This document shows positions 58,901 through 64,000 of a DNA stretch of 64,000 nt, piece after piece (position 1 is the first letter of the stretch; each line of letters begins with the position of its first letter). Position numbers and translations under genes: made by a program. Under the pieces are notes generated by a model. That model saw only the letters and a list, made by a program, of their open reading frames with translations. It had not been told where the DNA came from and ran no database searches. The DNA is taken from positions 41,739,897 through 41,803,896 of the forward strand of contig NW_024881313.1 in NCBI RefSeq assembly GCF_018691265.1, in the 5' to 3' direction. The DNA is from Tyto alba. Taxonomy: Eukaryota > Chordata > Aves > Strigiformes > Tytonidae.

Positions 58901-61900
58901 ATGGACATAGTAAGCATGGTGAGGAGAGTTGGATGTCACAGGGGACAGTTATTCAAGTAGTATCAGAGGGACTTGGATCAAGAATGGGTGATGTGACAGC
59001 CAGAAGAGACCTGTGTTGGTAAGCACACAAGAGTTCTTTGTCATATTCATAGGGAACAACACTAAAACCTCACCCTGTGCCTGACTGAATGTGCAGTTAC
59101 TACATCAACCTGAGAGAGGGTCTCAGACCACTGCCTGGATCACAGTGGAAACCCTCACAGCTCAGGAACAAACATGCTCTCAGGAGAGGTGTGGCAAGCT
59201 GGGGGTGTTGAGTACCTTTATCCTGGGGGTCATACTCTTTGTTGCATCTGTAGTAAAAAAACAGACTCTGAGGTTTGCTGCTTCTTACCACCAGTTTCCC
59301 TACATGCCTCTCCCCTCCCCTCTCAGGAAGTGTGACAACAGCTGGAAGCGAGTTTGAAACACAGTAGATGCAGAGAGAGGCCCTAAAATAGAGCATTGAC
59401 TCCTTTGGCTGATCCAACAAGCAACTGATGTTGTCTCCATAGCCACCTGCACGATGGAGAATCTAATGGAGCCCAGGGACAGAAATAGTCACTTTAGGGT
59501 ATAATTCACTTGATGTCAGCAGAACAGACAAAAGGAGGCATTTCTTCTTCACATGGTTCTTCTACAGATAAGAGATACGTGGCACACCTTGCCCCAGTAT
59601 GTGGCTGATGCCAAGTTTCTCTCTCCTTTCTGGTGGAATCCAGGGGAGACTAGATAAGGTCACAGAAGAGGAACTGGTCAAAGGTTACTGAAAATACAGA
59701 AACAACACCTGGCTCAGGAAGCGCCTGAAGTGGAGGTGGTTGGACGCTAGGGAACTGACACTGTTTTAGAAAACACTGCACAGGTTGCGCTTTCTTACTC
59801 TTCCCTGCACAACTGCTTTAGGCCAGGGCCACAGATAGGATGCTAGCGCAAACTGCATTATAGATAGTTTTAGGTGCCTCCTTTTGACGCAAACCATCTT
59901 TCTCTTCCTTAACTGTGGAAAAAGCCCATAGCAACCATCCTGGATTTCATCTGAGATGGTTGGTAAAACAAACCCTACTGTCCATCTCCAAAGGCCTTGT
60001 CTGGTACAGTCAGGAGAAACATTAGATAAAGGAGAAGGTGGACACGTCTGGCCTGACAAATCCTCTTGGACCTGGGCAGAGCAGCCCGCAGAGTCAGGTC
60101 CACATGGGCACATGCTTGTGCAGAAGGACAAGCATCCTTCATGGCTCCAGAGCAAGCACAGTGCTAAGAGACTGCGAATAGGCAGCAGTGAATGAACAGT
60201 GGTAGCAAGACATATCTCCTCCCATCATACGAGCCAGTCACAACAGGGCAAGTCTTACAGATATGATTTCTTGACATCAGAAATGGCCACTGTCTGGGAC
60301 AGTTAATCTAAGTCCCTTGAGAGGAGACAACATGTTGGCCTTAGCTATGGAGGAGCCGCGGAGGGAGATGAAGCACAATGCAGGTCATTTCCCCATAGAC
60401 TGGGAAGACGCGGTCATACAGACAGCTGGTTTTGGCCAGGGCAGTTCTGTCCCTGAGGTGATTTTCACAACAAAAGTGAGATCACAGTGGGATTTTGACT
60501 CAGCACAGAGGCCTGGGAGCACCAGAGGAGCACCAAAGCCCCAATAACCCATGAAAGCAACGAGAAGGCCAAATGCCCCAGTTGTCCTGATGAGGGACAA
60601 GGTTTGAGGGGTATAATCTGAGTGAGGGAAACAGTCTTCTGGCAGAAGAACAAGGCAGGGCAAGGAAAAGACCCCGGCTTACCCAGTAGAGACTAAAGGG
60701 AGGATGGAAAACAAACAGCTAAGCACTGCAAGAAGCAGCAGAGGCTTCTCAGCACTCATCCATGCCAGGAAGCCTGTGAGATGAAGGTGGGTCTCAGGGG
60801 TGGCCAGGGGAGACAGCTCTCTGGACCAGGCCATGTCAGAGAAAGCCAGCAGTTGGTTTGTCCCCGTCTCACTGCAGAAGGGACACCTCACGCCCTGCGC
60901 TGAGGAGCTGAGGTGGAAGAGAGCAAGAGCTGGTGCCGGCTGAGAAATACTGAGCAACAAGTCACCGAGGCTGATGACTGCACGCTCGGGGGAGTGGCCG
61001 CGGCTCACAAAGGCGAGGCCCCCGCGGCCCTGCCACGGCAGCGGGAGCCGTCCCCGGCCGGAACCAAGTGCGGTCCCGGGAGCAGAGCCGCCGCCTGCCC
61101 GCGCCGTCGGGCAGAGCCGGTGCCGCGGCCGCGGGCAGCGCAGCGCGGGGCGGCCGCCCGGCCGCGGGACCTGCCCCGGGCACCGCGGGCTCGGGAGGGG
61201 CCCGGAGCGCCGGTAGCCGCAGCACGGCAACGGCGAGAGCATGGCGGAGCCCGGCACCGGGCGGGCAGCGGGCGAGCGAGGGAGCCCCCAGCTCCGCGGT
61301 CCGCCTGGGACGCGGCACCGCGCCGGGGACAAGGCGCAGCCCCGCGCCGCACCGCGGCTGCACCGAACGGGACCGGGAGCGGGAGCGGGGCGGGCTGCGC
61401 GCCGTCCCGCGGCCCGGGCCGGTGCGGAGCCCCGCTGCCCGCCGCCGCGCTCGCCCCGGGCCGGGTGCCAGGACCTCGGAGAGCTCCGCGCCGCCCTTGT
61501 CCCGCCGGGCGGGCCGTGCTCCGCCGGGGTGGCTGCCACCACCGGCGGCTCTCGCGGCTTTCCCGCCCCGCAGCCCGGGCGCGGCGAGCGGAGTTTGTCT
61601 CCCACCCGTGAAAGTTGAGGGCGGCTGCGGAGCCGGGCGGAAGAGAGGGGAACCGGCCCGGTCGTCCCGGATCGGCCCGACGGGACAGAGCGGGAGCGCA
61701 GCCGCGGGCAGGTCCCGCCGCGCCGCACCGCGGACCCGCCATCCTGCCCGCCGCGCCGCGGTCCCCAGCGCTGCCGGCTCCGCGGCTCCTGCCCCGGTGA
61801 GCTCGGGGACCCGCGGCGCCGCCCGCCCGCCCGCAGCCGCCGCTGGGGCGGCGGGGGGGGAGCAGGACAGAGGCCGGGCGGGCGGTGCTGCCCGCCGCGG

Positions 61901-62459
61901 GGCCCCTCGGGGCTTACGGGAGCCCCGGGCGAGGCGGGCCGGCGCTCGCCGCCGCCGAGTTGCTCTCCGCCGGGCGGGGCTGGCCCGCGCCGCTCTTACC
62001 TGCCAGGCCGGGGAAGGGGTCCGGGAAGTGCAGCGGCGGCTCGGGCGGCCCCTTGTCGCGCCCTGGGGGCAGCTCCTCCGGCTCCAGGCCCTCGGCGCCC
62101 CGCCGGCAGCCGGCGTCGGGGTTGGCGCGCGGCGGGGGCAGCTCCTGCGGCGGGTAGAAGCCGTCGGGGGGCTCGGAGAAGCTGGGCAGGGCCGTGGTGA
62201 GCGCTACCATGGAGGGCACGGCCTGGCCCAGGCTGGCGCAGAAGGTGTTGGTGAGGCGGCCGGCGAAGGAGGCCAGCGGAGCCAGCGGCGGCAGCCCCGA
62301 CTGCAGGGGTGCGTGGGACAGCGCCTGCGGCAGCACCAGCGGCCGGTACGGCATGAACATGGGGTACCCGGTGTAGAGCAGGTGCCCGGAGCGCGGCGGC
62401 GGCGTCCCGATGAGCGAGTCGATGGAGAAGGCGGTCCCCTGGCCGCTGGGTCTCTGCAT
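55411..62459 (-). CDS. GBX1: GBX1, gastrulation brain homeobox 1 (two exons, 326 residues)
   Basis: GBX1 is a nuclear homeodomain transcription factor of the developing hindbrain, spinal cord and forebrain. The start ATG at 62459-62457 (context GCCATGC, G at -3) gives [25 protein letters not shown] (residues 11-17) is an eh1-like Groucho/TLE-binding motif. [16 protein letters not shown] is at 29-44. A Pro-rich stretch follows, then an acidic SSDEEKLE...DSEEEPFLD region (159-193), the homeodomain (224-283, with WFQN at 271-274, so Gln50) and the tail [20 protein letters not shown]. The leader and the KRIKAGNVS...QIEQGARP tail match GBX1, not GBX2. Human GBX1 is about 363 residues; the shortfall lies in Ala/Gly-rich linkers. 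The single 6.07-kb intron interrupts an Asp codon. Confidence 0.95.
58171..58192 (+). repeat. Poly-A tract
   Basis: Twenty-two consecutive A residues in the GBX1 intron; poly-T on the transcribed GBX1 sense strand. No retrocopy body precedes it. Confidence 0.85.
58415..58905 (+). mobile_element. CR1 LINE, 3' part, best preserved copy in the window
   Basis: Reads in order: 'GATGGACCTGTTGGAGTGGG', 'CCAGGGGGCTGGAACATCTC', 'TATGAAGAAAGGCTGAGAGA', 'GTTGTTCAAGCTGGGGAAGA', 'GGACAAGGGGTAATGG', 'AGGTTGCCCAGAGAGGTGGT', 'AAGGTCCCTTCCAACCCAAA' and 'GGATTCTATGATTATGG'. These are the last part of CR1 ORF2 and its 3' UTR with the ATTCTATGATT tail. It is 5' truncated and antisense to GBX1. Confidence 0.92.
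59500..59755 (+). repeat. Probable ancient CR1-group remnant
   Basis: The phrases 'AAAAGGAGGCATTTCTTCTT', 'TGGCTGATGCCAAG' and 'GGAGACTAGATAAGGTCACA', then 'GGTCAAAGGTTACTGA', recall the 3' end of another old CR1-like subfamily. The match is from memory and diverged. Confidence 0.45.
62000..62459 (-). CDS. GBX1: GBX1 exon 1: eh1-like motif and Pro-rich region
   Basis: The 460 bases run from the ATG to the donor GCAG/GTAAGA at 61999. Besides FSIDSLI it encodes [20 protein letters not shown] and [20 protein letters not shown], diagnostic of GBX1. The frame stays open upstream to an ATG at 62801, but the predicted extension is Gly/Pro/Arg-rich. Homologues as recalled start at MQR, so the downstream ATG is chosen. 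Confidence 0.95.
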
Positions 62460-62556
62460 GGCGAGCGGGCGCTGCCGGCTCAGCCGGCACCAACTTTCCG
62501 GCGAGCTCGGGCCGCCGCCAACTCGCCGCGCCGCCGCCGCCGCCGGGCCCCGCCGC

Positions 62557-62591
62557 GGCCCCGGCCCCGGCCCCGGCCCCGGCCCCGGCCC
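62557..62591. repeat. GBX1: (GGCCCC)n hexanucleotide run in the GBX1 leader
   Basis: Five perfect GGCCCC units plus a partial sixth. On the GBX1 sense strand this reads as repeated GGGGCC, about 100 bases before the start codon. It is preceded on the sense strand by GC-rich sequence and followed by a (CGG)n-type tract (62529-62545 on +). Confidence 0.9.
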
Positions 62592-62889
62592 GCGCCCGCC
62601 GCCTCCCGTGGGCTCCGGCGCCCGGCGAGAGCTGCCGCCCGCCCGCCCGCTCGCTGGCTCGGCGCGGCGGAGTGGAGGCGCGCTCGGAGCCGCCCGCCCG
62701 CCCGCCCCGCCGCGGGGGGGCCGGGCCGGGCCGGGGAGGGGAGGGGAGGGGAGGCGGGCGGGGGTGTCGCCCTCTGCTCTCATCCATCTTCCGCACATCA
62801 CGGTCGAGTTCCTCCTTCAGCGCCCGCTCCGGCGGGGCAAGGCTCCCCGCTCCCCCCGGCGCGGCCGGCCCCTGGGAAGGTACCTCCCC

Positions 62890-62945
62890 CTCCCGCCTCA
62901 TCAGCTGTTATTAATGGTGATTGATGATTAGCAATTACGGGGCCA
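62890..62945. promoter_or_regulatory. GBX1: Proximal GBX1 element with PBX-HOX-like composite site
   Basis: An island of AT-rich sequence inside the CpG island. It has TCAGCTG (E-box), GTTATTAATGG, TGATTGAT (62918-62925, the PBX-HOX composite form), TGATTAG and GCAATTACGG. It lies about 430-490 bases upstream of the GBX1 ATG. Low-GC survival inside such a GC-rich island suggests constraint. Confidence 0.5.
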
Positions 62946-63505
62946 GCACAAGGGCGCTTTTGTGGGGACAGGACGGGGCCGCGCCGCTCGGCGCATCCTT
63001 CCTCGGGCCGCCCCCGGGCCCGGGACAACGGACGGGGCGAGCCGGGCCCGCTCCGTCCCGGCCCCGCCGTCTCCCGGAGCGGGCCCGGGCCGACGCTCCT
63101 GACGGCCGAGCCCGGCGGGGAGGCGGCCCGGGGACACCGGCGCCGGGCGGGCTCGATTGCCCCGACGGACCAGGCACCGGCCGGGGCCGGCAGCCGGGCG
63201 CGGCCCCGCCGCTCTGGGGATACCGCGCCGTGCCAGCAGACTGCCCGCCTCCGTCCCGGGCGCGGCGGGGGGCCGCCCGGCAGGGTCTGGCTTGCCCCCT
63301 TCCAGGACCGGGACCCCACGCACCGGAGCCTCGGCGGCGGGCTCGGGGCGGGGGTCTCCGTGAGACCGGCGGGCGGAGGCGCCGCGGGGCCGCCCGGAGC
63401 CGGGCTCGGGCCGCAGTGGGAGCAGGGGGCCGAAGCCCGAGCGGGGAATGATGCTCCCCCGGCCCTGCCTCGCTGCTCCCCCGCGGCCCCGGCGCCGTGC
63501 AGCGC

Positions 63506-63520
63506 GGGGGGGGGGGGGGG
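63506..63520. repeat. G15 homopolymer
   Basis: Fifteen consecutive G residues upstream of GBX1, potentially quadruplex-forming and prone to sequencing length error. Confidence 0.85.
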
Positions 63521-64000
63521 CTGCCGGTGCGCGGCGCCGTCGGGGCAGAACCGGGCAGGCGGTGCGGAGCCCTGGCTGAGCGGGGCCGCAGCCCGGGGCG
63601 CCGGGGCAGCGCCTGCCCAGGCTGCCCGGATCTCTCCGCCCTCGGGCGCCCCGAAGCCGGCCGCGGCTGGGGTTTGCCAACCGGCCCGCGCTGCGCTGCC
63701 GCTGCACAAAGCCCCTGGGCTCTGCCCCTCCCACCTGCGCTCTCGTCGTGTGTCAGACACGTACCCCGGGCTGGCTGCCGATGGGCCCTTCTGCGCATCA
63801 CTCAACCTACAGAGCAAGCGAAACCAGCGCAAGCTGAATGCTCCCGAACTGCGGCGAGAGCTCCACAGCTCCGCTTTGCCCTGCTGCGTGTCCGGGGAAG
63901 CATGGCCTGGCCCTGAGTGGGGAGTCCTCACACTAAAATGGAATACTTATTCCCTCGAGCTCTGTACTTACGTTGTGCTCCTGTCCGCAGGGAGATGCTC

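Larger units (their letters stand above)
55932..61999 (-). other. GBX1: GBX1 intron (6.07 kb)
   Basis: Bounded on the coding strand by CAG/GTAAGA and CCCCGCAG. Its 3' 400 bases (55932-56350) are CpG-rich. It also contains a 22-base poly-A tract (58171-58192), a CR1 insertion (58415-58905), an older CR1 remnant (59500-59755) and the edge of the GBX1 CpG island (from about 60960). No other exon was recognised. Confidence 0.85.
60960..63900. promoter_or_regulatory. GBX1: CpG island over GBX1 exon 1 and promoter
   Basis: About 3 kb of CpG-saturated sequence spans GBX1 exon 1, the 5' part of its intron and roughly 1.4 kb upstream. Broad CpG islands like this are typical of Polycomb-regulated developmental homeobox genes. 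It generates very long, biased open frames on all strands, which are not genes. No TATA box was identified and the start site is unknown. Confidence 0.8.
62460..64000. other. GBX1: GBX1 upstream region (leader, promoter and beyond)
   Basis: CpG-dense sequence with a GGCCCC run (62557-62591), a short AT-rich motif block (62890-62945) and a 15-base G run (63506-63520). Past 63900 it becomes mixed composition (AAAATGGAATACTTATTCCC). No other gene was recognised. Confidence 0.7.

Noticed and set aside
55411..62459. Assignment as GBX2, next to AGAP1
   Set aside because: The leader MQRPSG...[18 protein letters not shown], the KRIKAGNVS stretch and the QGARP ending match GBX1. The neighbour's GTxRPDGPS and EEPDEPFEF match AGAP3 rather than AGAP1.
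61068..62924. 618-codon + strand open frame
   Set aside because: It is antisense through GBX1 exon 1 and the CpG island, with extreme Ala/Arg/Gly/Pro bias and no domain. The GBX1 reading on the other strand explains the sequence.

Overview
The window is vertebrate nuclear DNA, most likely from a bird. It has large introns, isochore-like GC-rich stretches, and several truncated CR1 LINEs, including one whose 3' end carries the ATTCTATGATT-type tail typical of sauropsid CR1. No prokaryotic, organellar or viral gene organisation is visible. The species cannot be named from sequence alone.

Two genes can be read with confidence, and they converge tail to tail. The first is the 3' half of AGAP3 on the + strand. 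Seven coding exons (24666-46079) encode the PH-domain insert, the C-terminal part of the PH domain, the ArfGAP zinc finger and the ankyrin repeats, and they end in a stop codon. A 3' UTR follows, with AATAAA at 47163. All exon junctions have GT/AG ends and compatible phases, giving 428 residues. The first 24.7 kb is inferred to be the intron upstream of these exons; no GTPase-like or PH N-terminal exon was recognised there. The second gene is GBX1 on the - strand. It has two exons (62459-62000 and 55931-55411), encodes a 326-residue homeodomain protein, and uses AATAAA at 55134-55129. The conserved leader and tail residues identify GBX1 rather than GBX2, and AGAP3 rather than AGAP1. The AGAP3/GBX1 pairing matches the arrangement I recall from human 7q36.

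The main signal beyond the genes is a series of discrete blocks inside AGAP3 introns, between the genes and just upstream of GBX1. They are AT-rich relative to their GC-rich surroundings and are packed with homeodomain cores (TAATTA, CTAATTG), TGAT/PBX-like, GATA, octamer and FOX motifs. They look like conserved developmental enhancers. A reasonable inference is that AGAP3 is a bystander hosting part of the GBX1 regulatory domain. Conservation could not be measured here.

Other structure includes a 780-bp C-rich 12-bp minisatellite with a local 60-bp higher-order period in the largest AGAP3 intron, and a roughly 3-kb CpG island over GBX1 exon 1 with a GGGGCC-type hexanucleotide run in its leader. 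There is also a cluster of exon-like - strand segments (about 49.7-54.2 kb) between the two genes that I could not assign. CR1 remnants of at least two ages are present. No tRNA, rRNA or CRISPR array was seen.
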